DNA of 33,723 bases from Streptoalloteichus tenebrarius (GTDB lineage Bacteria > Actinomycetota > Actinomycetes > Mycobacteriales > Pseudonocardiaceae), in assembly GCF_024171885.1 (NCBI RefSeq), contig NZ_JAMTCP010000058.1, forward strand, positions 1-33,723, written 5' to 3'. This document shows, one piece after another, positions 1 through 7,214 of the stretch. The notes beneath the pieces were generated by a model. That model was given only the letters and a program-made list of their open reading frames with translations. It was not told the origin of the DNA and ran no database searches. Made by a program: the position numbers and the translations under genes. Each line of letters starts with the position of its first letter. Position 1 is the stretch's first letter.

Positions 1-1
1 G

Positions 2-451
2 CTGGATCTCAAGCCGTTTGAGACGAAGCCGTGCGAGTTGTTGAAGCCTGAGCAGGTCGCGAGTTTGACGAGGGCAGAGCCTCCCGAGTCGAAAGACGGC
101 ATCCTGGGGCCGGAGTGCGCCTGGCCTGCGCTCGACCCCGTTCGAGACACCAGTATCTCGCTGACTATTAATGTCAAGACTGGGGAGGGTTTGGAAGGCA
201 CGTACAGGCGCAGGTCCAACTTCGGCCAGTTTAAGGAGTTCCGGGTTGCTGGTTATCCCGGGGTGCACGCGAATGAGAGCGAGAAAGCGGAGGGGATGGG
301 CAACTGTGGCTCAAGGATAGGTGTGTCTGATTCAACGGCGCTCCTCATTATTGTTCACGTCCGGAAAGGTAACCCTGACTACTCGACCTCGTGTCGGGTG
401 AACGAGAAGATCGCGGATATGATGATCCAGAACCTGAAGGCCGCGAAGTGA
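2..451 (+). CDS. DUF3558 family lipoprotein, 3' part (5' end outside window)
   Basis: The reading frame is open from base 2 and lacks its start, so the signal peptide and lipobox lie to the left. The visible part (about 149 residues) begins LDLKPFETKPCELLKPEQV, which resembles the PC-x-LL-x-PEQ entry of DUF3558. Four cysteines follow the usual pattern (in PCEL, ECAW, GNCG and SCR), probably two disulfides in an exported domain. A TTG at 38 is not the true start because family-like sequence continues upstream of it. Codon use is looser than in the neighbours, with several A/T-ending codons (for example ACT-ATT-AAT near 170), common in such surface lipoproteins. It lies 53 bp upstream of a PPE-like gene and an EspG-like gene, so a role with type VII secretion is suggested by context only. 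The molecular function is unknown. Confidence 0.85.
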   Translation: MDLKPFETKPCELLKPEQVASLTRAEPPESKDGILGPECAWPALDPVRDTSISLTINVKTGEGLEGTYRRRSNFGQFKEFRVAGYPGVHANESEKAEGMGNCGSRIGVSDSTALLIIVHVRKGNPDYSTSCRVNEKIADMMIQNLKAAK

Positions 452-504
452 CCGTGTGAGCCGGGGCTGGTTCCGAGGGGTTGGAAGACTCGAGGGGGTT
501 GTGC

Positions 505-1908
505 ATGGCACGGGTAGTGGCGGGGACTCCACGGCCCGAGGGGATTGACGGCGAGCAGATCTACACGTGGTTCCGGGATGGCAAGGGGCCGAACCAGACC
601 ACGAACCAGACCGCCGACGGGTGGCGCGAGCTGGGAAAGCGCTACTACGCCGTCGGGAAGATGGTGGAAGGCGCGCTGTCGAAGTCCAGGTCGAGCTGGG
701 AGGGCGCGGCGGCGGACGCGATGGCGTCGCAGGTGTCGCCGTTGGCCGCGTGGGCGGACGAGGCGACGCGGGTCTCCGAGGGCGTCGCGAAGACGATCAA
801 CGAGCAGGGCCAGTCGTACTTCGACGCGAAGAACGGCGTGAAGCAGCCGGAGCGGGTCAGCGAGGCCGACAAGCCCCTGCTCAACGACCTCGCGCCGTGG
901 GAAACCGACTACGACAAGAAGGTCGCGCGCAAGAACGCGGACGACGCGCACAACCAGCGCGTCTTCCAGCAGTACGGCAGCTCGACGGACTCCCACGTGA
1001 GCACCCTGCCGACGTTCACCCCGCCTCCGACGGTCAACGCGGACGTCTCTCCGACGGAGACGAGACAGGTCGAACCCGGCTATCGGGAGCACAACGTCGA
1101 GCGCGGGAACGTCGTGGTCGGCGGCACCGGCGTCCAACGGACCACGAACTTCGGGCAGAACCAGCGGCCCGTGACGCCTCCGCCACCTCCACCGCCGCCC
1201 CCGCCGGGTTTCCGGCCGGGCTCCGGTCCCGGGGATGGTTCGAATGGCGGGTCGACCGTCACTGACCCGTCGTGGGCGCAGGAGGGGCGCGAGGTGCGGC
1301 CGCCGGAGCGGAAGCCGCTGCCGCCGATTCCTCCTCCGCCCAACCCGAACCCGCCGACGCCTCCCGGGCCGATTCCTCCGCCGGCGATGCGCCCGCCCGG
1401 GATGCAGCCGCCCGGAATGCGCCCACCGGGGATGCGGCCGCCTGGTGGAGGACCGGGGATGCGGCCCCCGGTTGGTGGTCGCCCTGGCCCCGGTGGTGGT
1501 CCGGGTATGGGTGGCGGAGGCCGTGGCTTCGGCCCTGTCGGCGGCGGGCTGGGCCGCGGTGGTTTCGGTCCCGGTGCCGGCGGTTTCGGTCCCGGTGCCG
1601 GCGGTTTCGGTCCCGGTGCCGGTGGTTTTGGTCCGCACGGTGGTGGTTCGCTGGGCGCGGGCGGGCAGGCCGGTGTCGGTGGTCCTGGCGGGATACGGGG
1701 CTTCGGGCCGGAGGGCGCTGGCCAGGCGGCGGGCGGCCGCCCGGGTGCGGCTGGCCCGGCGGGTGCCGGTGGCGCCGGGGCCGGGAAGGGCGCCGGCGGG
1801 GAGGACAAGGAGCGCCAGCGGCCGGACTACCTGGTGGAGATGGAGGACGTGTTCGGCACCGACCGGCTGGTCGCGCCCCCGGTGATCGGTGAGCGGCCCC
1901 AGCAGTAG
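505..1908 (+). CDS. PPE-like type VII secretion substrate with Pro/Gly-rich tail
   Basis: A protein of 467 residues. The ATG at 505 is chosen over the upstream TTG at 481 because CGAGGGGG (491-498) sits at ribosome-binding distance and the protein then begins MARVVAGTPRPEG. Residues about 10-170 form a helical PPE/WXG100-like domain with the turn SSWEGAAADAM (W65, G67). Residues about 215-440 are low complexity: a polyproline run, PPGM repeats, then GGFGPGA repeats. The end, DYLVEMEDVFGTDRLVAPPVIG, looks like the conserved acidic tail of long WXG100/PPE proteins in this group. There is no signal peptide, as expected for an ESX substrate. The EspG-like gene 45 bp downstream is the expected chaperone partner. 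The target and effector role are unknown. Confidence 0.8.
   Translation: MARVVAGTPRPEGIDGEQIYTWFRDGKGPNQTTNQTADGWRELGKRYYAVGKMVEGALSKSRSSWEGAAADAMASQVSPLAAWADEATRVSEGVAKTINEQGQSYFDAKNGVKQPERVSEADKPLLNDLAPWETDYDKKVARKNADDAHNQRVFQQYGSSTDSHVSTLPTFTPPPTVNADVSPTETRQVEPGYREHNVERGNVVVGGTGVQRTTNFGQNQRPVTPPPPPPPPPPGFRPGSGPGDGSNGGSTVTDPSWAQEGREVRPPERKPLPPIPPPPNPNPPTPPGPIPPPAMRPPGMQPPGMRPPGMRPPGGGPGMRPPVGGRPGPGGGPGMGGGGRGFGPVGGGLGRGGFGPGAGGFGPGAGGFGPGAGGFGPHGGGSLGAGGQAGVGGPGGIRGFGPEGAGQAAGGRPGAAGPAGAGGAGAGKGAGGEDKERQRPDYLVEMEDVFGTDRLVAPPVIGERPQQ
1561..1638 (+). repeat. 21-bp in-frame tandem repeat in the PPE-like gene
   Basis: Three near-identical 21-bp units start at 1561, 1582 and 1603, followed by a diverged partial fourth from 1624. 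Each unit is seven codons long, encodes GFGPGAG and keeps the frame. The near identity at DNA level, including third positions, suggests recent slippage expansion rather than selection on protein alone. Confidence 0.9.
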
Positions 1909-1953
1909 CGCCACCGAGGAACCGAGACGACATCACCGGGAGAAGAAGACATC

Positions 1954-2724
1954 ATGCTGCGTGCGAGCGTGGCGTTGTCCGCGCTGGCCTTCGACGTGCT
2001 GTGGCAGGACGAGCGGTTGGGCGACAAGCCCAATCCGTTGAGCTGCCCCTCACCGGGTGCGACGTACGAGGAACGGGCCGAGTTGGAGCGGACGGCCTGG
2101 GCGGAGTTGGAACAGGTCGGGCTCGCTCGGCACGGCCGGGCCGACGAGGACCTTGTGGAGGCGCTGCACCTGGTGCGCCGCCCCGCCGTGGAACTGTTCG
2201 GTTGGGTGAACGGGGAAGGAGGGCACTGGTCGTTGCTGGCGGCGGCGGCCGGTCCCTCCGCCGTGTTGGCGGTGTTCGCCAACGACACGTTGGAACTCCA
2301 CCCGGTTCGGGTCGACGCGCTGGCCGAGGTCGTGGTCTCGGCGTTGCCCGAGGTCGCGCCGGCGCGCGGGCACGCGCTGAGCGTTCCCGTGGACGCGGTC
2401 TCCGGTCCGCGCGATGACGGCGAGTCCGGCTCCTTCCTGCATCACGCGGCGGGAGGCGGTGGCGGGCCGGAGGTGACGCGGTTTCGCCAGGTGATGTCGG
2501 CGGAGCGCAGGGGAGTGGCCCAACTGTACGCGGCGGTGAGGGACAGCTACGGGCAACGACGCCGGGTCGACAGGCCACTGACCGTGCTGGACACGGTGGA
2601 CGGTCGCTGGCTGGTCCAGCGTCGACCCGGGAATCCGGGGCCGGACTGGCTCGTGGCGGCTCCGGTTGATCGCCGTCTGCTGGTGACCCGGCTGTCCGAA
2701 CTGCGCGCGGAACTCGGCAGGTGA
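1954..2724 (+). CDS. EspG family ESX secretion-associated protein
   Basis: A protein of 256 residues, close to the usual EspG length of about 250-290. The start ATG at 1954 follows GGGAGAAGAAG (1939-1949). The N-terminal MLRASVALSALAFDVLWQ matches the family opening, where a first strand and helix precede the LG/Y motif region. The middle contains VELFGWVNGEGGHWSLLAA, typical of the beta-sheet core. The segment FRQVMSAERRGVAQLYAAVRD and the late motif VLDTVDGRWLVQRR are also EspG-like. In mycobacteria EspG proteins are cytosolic chaperones that hold PE-PPE dimers and bring them to the ESX machine. Here the gene directly follows a PPE-like gene, fitting the same job. No other ESX component (EccC, MycP, EccD) lies in the window. 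Confidence 0.85.
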   Translation: MLRASVALSALAFDVLWQDERLGDKPNPLSCPSPGATYEERAELERTAWAELEQVGLARHGRADEDLVEALHLVRRPAVELFGWVNGEGGHWSLLAAAAGPSAVLAVFANDTLELHPVRVDALAEVVVSALPEVAPARGHALSVPVDAVSGPRDDGESGSFLHHAAGGGGGPEVTRFRQVMSAERRGVAQLYAAVRDSYGQRRRVDRPLTVLDTVDGRWLVQRRPGNPGPDWLVAAPVDRRLLVTRLSELRAELGR

Positions 2725-2742
2725 GGTGCGCCGGGCGGCACG

Positions 2743-2759
2743 GTGTCCTCAGTGGACAC
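2743..2759 (+). terminator. Short hairpin after the espG-like gene
   Basis: GTGTCC (2743-2748) and GGACAC (2754-2759) form a perfect 6-bp stem with a 5-base loop, 19 bases after the stop. There is no T-run. It could end transcription of the secretion block, or be a protein-binding inverted repeat: the same arms recur at 28383-28398. Confidence 0.35.
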
Positions 2760-3263
2760 TCGACGCCCGGCGCGACGAGCATGGCCCTTCTTCGTTGGCT
2801 TGGTGGCTAGCGGAGTGGCCGGCTTCGGGACCTCGGACGCACCGCCCCCTCTGGGCTATGGCGCGGGTCGAAGGGGCTCCTGGCGGCAGCCCGCCCCCGC
2901 CTCGATCCGCGACGACTGGTTCGTGTCGGCGACGAGGGCGCGAGCAGACGACCTGGCTCCCACAGGGCTGGGCACGACTTCACGCGGTGAGGGAGGAGGC
3001 CGGCCCCCCTCCTGAAGGATGTGGGCCGGTTCCCTCAGCGCGAAGCGTCCACGGTGGGGGTGGGTTCGAGTCAGGCGAACGCCTGATCCGTCGGCTGGAC
3101 TCGGCCCACGACGCGGTGACATACGTGTGAGCGAAGACAGCGCCCTACACCACCAGCAGACGTGCCGAGACGGGATCTCCAGTAGAAGCCGCACGACGGG
3201 GTCGGCGCACCGCAGACCTTGGAGATGCGGCATGCCGTCCGCGAGAAGTCTGTCTACAGTGGA
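2760..3263. other. Non-coding gap of about 500 bp
   Basis: No convincing gene is seen. Short open frames in all directions look like arbitrary high-GC translation with no domain, no ribosome-binding site and no codon bias. Two features stand out: a hairpin with arms AGGAGG and CCTCCT near 2994-3013, and the palindrome TCAGGCGAACGCCTGA at 3071-3086. Both flanking genes end here (convergent), so the region may hold terminators for each. Confidence 0.6.
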
Positions 3264-5246
3264 CTACTTGGGTGGGGTCAGGTCCACGTAGCGCTCGCTC
3301 CACAGCTCGTGGATCGCCCTTGCTACGCGGTGTCCCGTCTCGTCGTCGCCGACGCCGAGGGCGCGCAGAGACGCGACGCCGTCGGCGCGGCGGAGCACTT
3401 CGTACACCGCCGGGTCGAGCGTGGCGGAGCGGCCGTTCAGGTACGTGAAGGTGATCGTGCGTGATGTCGTGCCGTCGGGGCGGTCCTCGCGGACCAGCGT
3501 GGCGGTCGGTGCCAGGGCGGGTGCGAGTTCGCACAGGTCCGTGTGGGACCACGGACGTTTCGTGATGATCAGGTCGTCGACGACCAAGTGGTCCAGTCGG
3601 GTGGTGAGGTAGCAGCGCAGCGCGTCCTCGACGGAGTCGACGATCGGCTCCGCGTGGTTGTTGAACGAGGTGTTGAGGACGACCGGCACGCCGGTGCGTT
3701 CGCCGAACTCGGTCAGCAGCCGCCAGTAGAGCGGGTTCACCTCTCGATCCACGGCATGGACGCGTGCCGTTCCGTCGACGTGGGTGACCGCCCCCAACTC
3801 CGCGCGGCGGTCCGCGCGCACCGGGACGGTGAACACCATGAAGTCGGGTGTCGGCATGGTGTCGGGGAACTCGAAGTACGTGCGCAGGTCCTCGGCGCGA
3901 ACCGAGGGAGCGAACGGCCGGTAGCCCTCCCGCTGCTTGATCATCTGGTTGACGCGGTCGCGGTTCCGTTCCGGCCGGGGATCGGCCAGGATGCTGCGGT
4001 TCCCCAGCGCGCGCGGGCCGAACTCCGACCGGCCCTGCACCCAGCCCACCACGCGGTCCTCGGCCAGCAGCGCCGCCGTGTCGGCGGCGGGGTCGGCGGA
4101 GCGGGTGAAGCGGACGAAGCGCTCCCACCGGTTCAGCAGGTCCACCACCTCGGTGGTGGGCGGCAGGCCGCGTCCCCAGAAGACCTGCCGCACGCGGCGG
4201 CGGGGGACGGCGCCGCCGAGGTCCACGTGGACCTTCAGCGCGGCACCCAGCGCCGCGCCGGCGTCGTGCGCGGCCGGGTGCACGAAGACGTCGTCGAACC
4301 TGGCGCTCCGCAACAACTTCCCGTTGAGGGTGCAGTTCTGTCCGACGCCTCCGGCGAGCGCCAGTCGGCGGTGACCGGTGACGCGCTGCCAGTGGCTGAT
4401 GACGTGCCAGGCGACGGTCTCCAGGGTCTCCTGGAGTCCGGCCGCGAAGTCCTTGTGCGCCTGGGTGAAGGCGTCCCCCTTCCGTCGGGGTGGGAAACCC
4501 GCGCGGGCGAACGCGGAGTGCAGGTTCTCGTGGTCGAGCCGGAAGTCCCCGTCGGGCAGGAGTTCGTGGAGCCCGGAGAACACCGCGCGGTAGGTGGCGG
4601 GGTCGCCGTGCGGGGCGAGTCCCATGACCTTGTACTCGTCGCCCAGCCGGTAGCCGAGCAACTCCGTTCCCGCGAGGTAGAGGTAGCCCAGGGATCGGCT
4701 GATCTCGTGGCTGGTCAACAACTCCATGCCGTCGCCATGCGCGCTGTGGACGGTGATGGCGGTCTCCTCGCCGGCGCCGTCGAGCACCGCGACCAGTGCG
4801 TCGTCGTAGCCGGACTGGGGATAGGTGGTGTACGCGTGGGCGGTGTGGTGCGCGACGAACCGAACCGCGTCGTGCGGGAGGTCCACGTCGAACCGCTCCC
4901 GGACCCGATCGGCCAGTAACTCCCGGCTCGACCGCACCGGCAGGCGCGGGTTCCGCGCGTACACCCGGTACAGCTCGCGGTCCGTGTACCGCTCCCCGAA
5001 GAAGAACGCGATCTGGTCCACGTCGGCCAACGTCACGCCGGCGACGTCCAGACACGTCTGGATCGCGTCGCCGGCGAACGCCGTCGTGTGCTTGACCCGG
5101 TTCAGCCGCTCCTGCTCGACGGCCGCCACCACCTCGCCGTCACGCACGAGCGCCGCGGCCGCGTCGTGGTAGTGCAGCGGCCACCACCGTGCCATGAAGT
5201 CGGCGTCGGCGGGCGACAGGCAGCAGTTGATTCCCAGGACCAGCAT
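3264..5246 (-). CDS. O-carbamoyltransferase (TobZ/NodU family) with C-terminal extension
   Basis: A protein of 660 residues. By family knowledge it transfers carbamoyl from carbamoyl phosphate, through carbamoyl-adenylate, to a hydroxyl of a small molecule. Visible marks: opening MLVLGIN; HYHDAAAALVRDG (residues 25-37); HHTAH at 133-137, the metal/adenylate-binding HHxxH; VLDGAGEE at about 154-161; and GRSEFGPRALGNRSILADPR at about 404-423, the signature of the C-terminal domain. TobZ-type enzymes are near 570 residues; here about 99 extra residues (562-660) include YLNGRSATLDPAVYEVLRRA followed by helices, resembling a small winged-helix PqqD/RRE-like fold (inference). About 14 extra residues also precede the HYHD motif. 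The start is ATG 5246 or in-frame GTG 5252; GGAGGA lies 5 bases before the GTG. It follows the permease gene by 23-29 bp, so the two are probably co-transcribed. The acceptor is unknown. Confidence 0.9.
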   Translation of the reverse strand: MLVLGINCCLSPADADFMARWWPLHYHDAAAALVRDGEVVAAVEQERLNRVKHTTAFAGDAIQTCLDVAGVTLADVDQIAFFFGERYTDRELYRVYARNPRLPVRSSRELLADRVRERFDVDLPHDAVRFVAHHTAHAYTTYPQSGYDDALVAVLDGAGEETAITVHSAHGDGMELLTSHEISRSLGYLYLAGTELLGYRLGDEYKVMGLAPHGDPATYRAVFSGLHELLPDGDFRLDHENLHSAFARAGFPPRRKGDAFTQAHKDFAAGLQETLETVAWHVISHWQRVTGHRRLALAGGVGQNCTLNGKLLRSARFDDVFVHPAAHDAGAALGAALKVHVDLGGAVPRRRVRQVFWGRGLPPTTEVVDLLNRWERFVRFTRSADPAADTAALLAEDRVVGWVQGRSEFGPRALGNRSILADPRPERNRDRVNQMIKQREGYRPFAPSVRAEDLRTYFEFPDTMPTPDFMVFTVPVRADRRAELGAVTHVDGTARVHAVDREVNPLYWRLLTEFGERTGVPVVLNTSFNNHAEPIVDSVEDALRCYLTTRLDHLVVDDLIITKRPWSHTDLCELAPALAPTATLVREDRPDGTTSRTITFTYLNGRSATLDPAVYEVLRRADGVASLRALGVGDDETGHRVARAIHELWSERYVDLTPPK

Positions 5247-5275
5247 GGACACCCACTTCCTCCCCGCCGAGCGCG

Positions 5276-6742
5276 TCAACGGGGGTCGAGGACTCCTTCG
5301 TCTCGGGCCAGCCGGCGTTCCCGCTCCAGGTCGAGGGAGCGGGTGAGGACCCAGTAGGCCCCGCCGGAGATCGGGAGGCCGACGAGGACGGAGCAGTCGA
5401 CGCCCCCGAGCAGCGCCGCCGCCGGCCCGGTGTACGGGGTGGTGACCATGAACGGGACCATCGCGGCCAGGCCCAGCAGGTAGGCGGCGTTGCCCCGCCA
5501 GCCCCACCTCCCGTACACCCCGTCCGGATCGAAGATCGCGGAGATGACGTAGCAGCCGCGGCGCACCAGGAAGTAGTCGACGAGGTTGACCGCCGTCCAC
5601 GGCGTGAACAGGTAGGCGAGGAAGATGAGGATGTTGCCGTAGAAGGCGGTGAACCGCTCCGCGCCCACGGTGTGCGAGACCAGCCAGACGACGGCGAACA
5701 TCGCCCCGACGGCCAGGGCGCGCGCCCGGCGGGTCGGGCGCACCGGGCGGAACGAGTCCCTGATCGCGATCATCGTGAGGGCGCCGCCGTACTGGTTGAC
5801 CGACATGACCGAGAGCAGGCCGAGCAGCAGCGCGGCGATGGCGACCCGTCCGAAGCCGTCGGCCAGGGTGTCGGCGGCCGCGGCGAACGCGGTGACCGGC
5901 TCCGCGCCAGGACTGGCCGCCGCCATGGCCGCACCGAGCACGAAGACCCACACGGCGGACAGGGCGCTGGGCAGGTAGGTCCACCAGAAGGCGCTGCGGG
6001 CGGGCACGTCGGACGCGAGGTAGCGCGAGTAGTCGGACACGTAGGGCGCCCACCCGAGCTGGAAACCCGCGGTGATCACGAAGACGGTCATGACCGGCGC
6101 CGGCTCGAACCCGGCCAGGGTGAGCGGGGGCACCGCCTCGTTGGTCGCGGCCGCGACGCTGAGCACGACCAGCAGCGCGATCATCGGCCAGGTGAGCCAC
6201 CGGTTGACGCGGTGGATCCAGTCGTGCCCGAAGAAGGCGACGACGGAGGCGACGACGGCCGAGGCCAGGTAGCCGACGGTCGTGGGCACGCCGAACACGC
6301 CGTGCACCGCCGAGCCGGCCAGGATCGCGTCGGAGGTGTTGTAGGCGAGGTAGTTGACGAGGGCGAACACCCAGACGGTGAGTGAGGCGCCGAGGTAGCC
6401 GAACTGCGGGCGGGACTGCACGAGCTGGGGCAGGCCGAGGTGGGGTCCCTGCGCGGAGTGCACCGCCATGAAGAACGTGCCGAACAGCGAGCCGAGCGTG
6501 CTGGCCACCATGGTCCATGCCAGCGGCGCGCCCACCGAGAGCGCGGTGACGCCGGTCGCCATCGCCGTCAGGTTGACGTTGCTGGCGAACCACATGGAGC
6601 CCAGGTCGGACACCCGCCCGTGCCGCTCCTCGTGGGGCACCCAGTCGACGGAACGTCGTTCCACCGCGTGTGCGGCGGCGGACAGCGCCGAGCGGGCGGT
6701 GGGTCGTCTCCCCGGCGAGGGCCAGGGGTGCTCGACGCTCAT
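5276..6742 (-). CDS. NCS1 family nucleobase/ureide permease
   Basis: A protein of 488 residues with about 12 hydrophobic segments, the normal NCS1 size. NCS1 proteins are cation-coupled importers of cytosine, purines, uracil, allantoin or hydantoins. Family marks: WFASNVNLTAMATGV in helix 1, the PQFGYLGA loop, GFQLGWAPYVSDYSRYL in helix 6, and the helix 9-10 region ILIFLAYLFTPWTAVNLVDYF. GAGGAG lies 7 bases before ATG 6742. The substrate cannot be read from sequence. It heads an apparent two-gene operon with the carbamoyltransferase; a link between an imported ureide or pyrimidine and carbamoyl chemistry is possible but is inference only. Confidence 0.88.
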   Translation of the reverse strand: MSVEHPWPSPGRRPTARSALSAAAHAVERRSVDWVPHEERHGRVSDLGSMWFASNVNLTAMATGVTALSVGAPLAWTMVASTLGSLFGTFFMAVHSAQGPHLGLPQLVQSRPQFGYLGASLTVWVFALVNYLAYNTSDAILAGSAVHGVFGVPTTVGYLASAVVASVVAFFGHDWIHRVNRWLTWPMIALLVVLSVAAATNEAVPPLTLAGFEPAPVMTVFVITAGFQLGWAPYVSDYSRYLASDVPARSAFWWTYLPSALSAVWVFVLGAAMAAASPGAEPVTAFAAAADTLADGFGRVAIAALLLGLLSVMSVNQYGGALTMIAIRDSFRPVRPTRRARALAVGAMFAVVWLVSHTVGAERFTAFYGNILIFLAYLFTPWTAVNLVDYFLVRRGCYVISAIFDPDGVYGRWGWRGNAAYLLGLAAMVPFMVTTPYTGPAAALLGGVDCSVLVGLPISGGAYWVLTRSLDLERERRLARDEGVLDPR

Positions 6743-6919
6743 CGCCGACTCCTCACGTGCGGCGCTGGTGCTCGTCGCGGCCGTGGCGGTGCGGCCGACG
6801 CGGCCCTCTGGTCGACCACGCCCGACCGCGCCGCCCGCCTCTGCCTGTCAGCCGCCCGTCACCCGCTGGGGCGGTGGACGCATCGAACTCACTCGTCATC
6901 GCGACCGCTCGTCCTCGCC

Positions 6920-6957
6920 CGTCGCCCTTGCCCGCCCTCGTCGCCCTTGCCCGCCCT
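6920..6957. repeat. 19-bp tandem duplication
   Basis: CGTCGCCCTTGCCCGCCCT occurs at 6920-6938 and again, identical, at 6939-6957, followed by a decayed third start. It is non-coding and lies between divergent genes. Confidence 0.85.
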
Positions 6958-7064
6958 TGTCGCGCCGTACCCCTCCTGGCGTCCGTCCCATATCGACACA
7001 CCGCCGTTCCGGTGCAGGTCCGCACGCCACCGCAGCCCAGGTGACCGGCTGTTTCGTCTGCTGT

Positions 7065-7085
7065 CCGTGACGACTGACGTTACGG
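7065..7085. promoter_or_regulatory. Operator-like inverted repeat
   Basis: CCGTGACG (7065-7072) and CGTTACGG (7078-7085) are 8-bp inverted arms with one mismatch and a 5-bp spacer, a geometry common for dimeric TetR/GntR-type regulators. It lies in the divergent region about 130 bp from the DUF3048 start. No regulator gene is adjacent. Confidence 0.35.
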
Positions 7086-7201
7086 AAGGTGATCGCGTGG
7101 CGACTACCGCCGGTCGGGGCATCCCCGGGCAGGTGCTCCCCTCCGCCGTGCAACACCCGAACGCGTGGCGCGGGGAGCGCCGCCGCACGGCCGCGCGGCG
7201 G

Positions 7202-7207
7202 TAGCGT
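7202..7207 (+). promoter_or_regulatory. -10 element TAGCGT, probable leaderless start
   Basis: TAGCGT ends 7 bases before ATG 7215, so transcription would begin at 7214-7215, on the start codon. No ribosome-binding site precedes the ATG, in agreement with leaderless translation. Confidence 0.6.
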
Positions 7208-7214
7208 CGACCTG

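Larger units (their letters stand above)
6743..7214. other. Divergent intergenic region with repeats and an inverted repeat
   Basis: This 472-bp stretch separates the permease gene (minus) from the DUF3048 gene (plus). No gene is supported. It contains a 19-bp tandem duplication at 6920-6957 and an inverted repeat at 7065-7085. A -10 hexamer at 7202-7207 serves the plus-strand gene. No clear promoter for the permease operon was recognised. Confidence 0.6.

Noticed and set aside
1387-1640. PE_PGRS-type mycobacterial antigen
   Set aside because: The N-terminal domain is PPE/WXG100-like and the Gly-rich repeats are FGPGAGG, not GGAGGX arrays; only general low complexity is shared.
379-1914. Minus-strand open frame of 511 codons opposite the PPE-like gene
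   Set aside because: Its repeats (TGTETAGTGTET) mirror the Gly-rich DNA repeats; no start signals.
2743-3015. Small 90-codon gene after the espG-like gene
   Set aside because: No ribosome-binding site, no codon bias and no family-like pattern.
3056-3080. tRNA T-arm-like GGTTCGAGTC
   Set aside because: The flanking bases cannot form the 5-bp T stem and no anticodon or acceptor arm is present.
3145-5055. Minus-strand open frame of 636 codons overlapping the carbamoyltransferase
   Set aside because: Arg/Pro/Gly-rich translation without any domain; it is the other-frame image of the true gene, whose own frame carries all family motifs.
5247-6593. Upstream continuation of the carbamoyltransferase frame through the permease gene
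   Set aside because: The frame stays open only because of GC skew; permease motifs are in another frame and a ribosome-binding site precedes 5252/5246.
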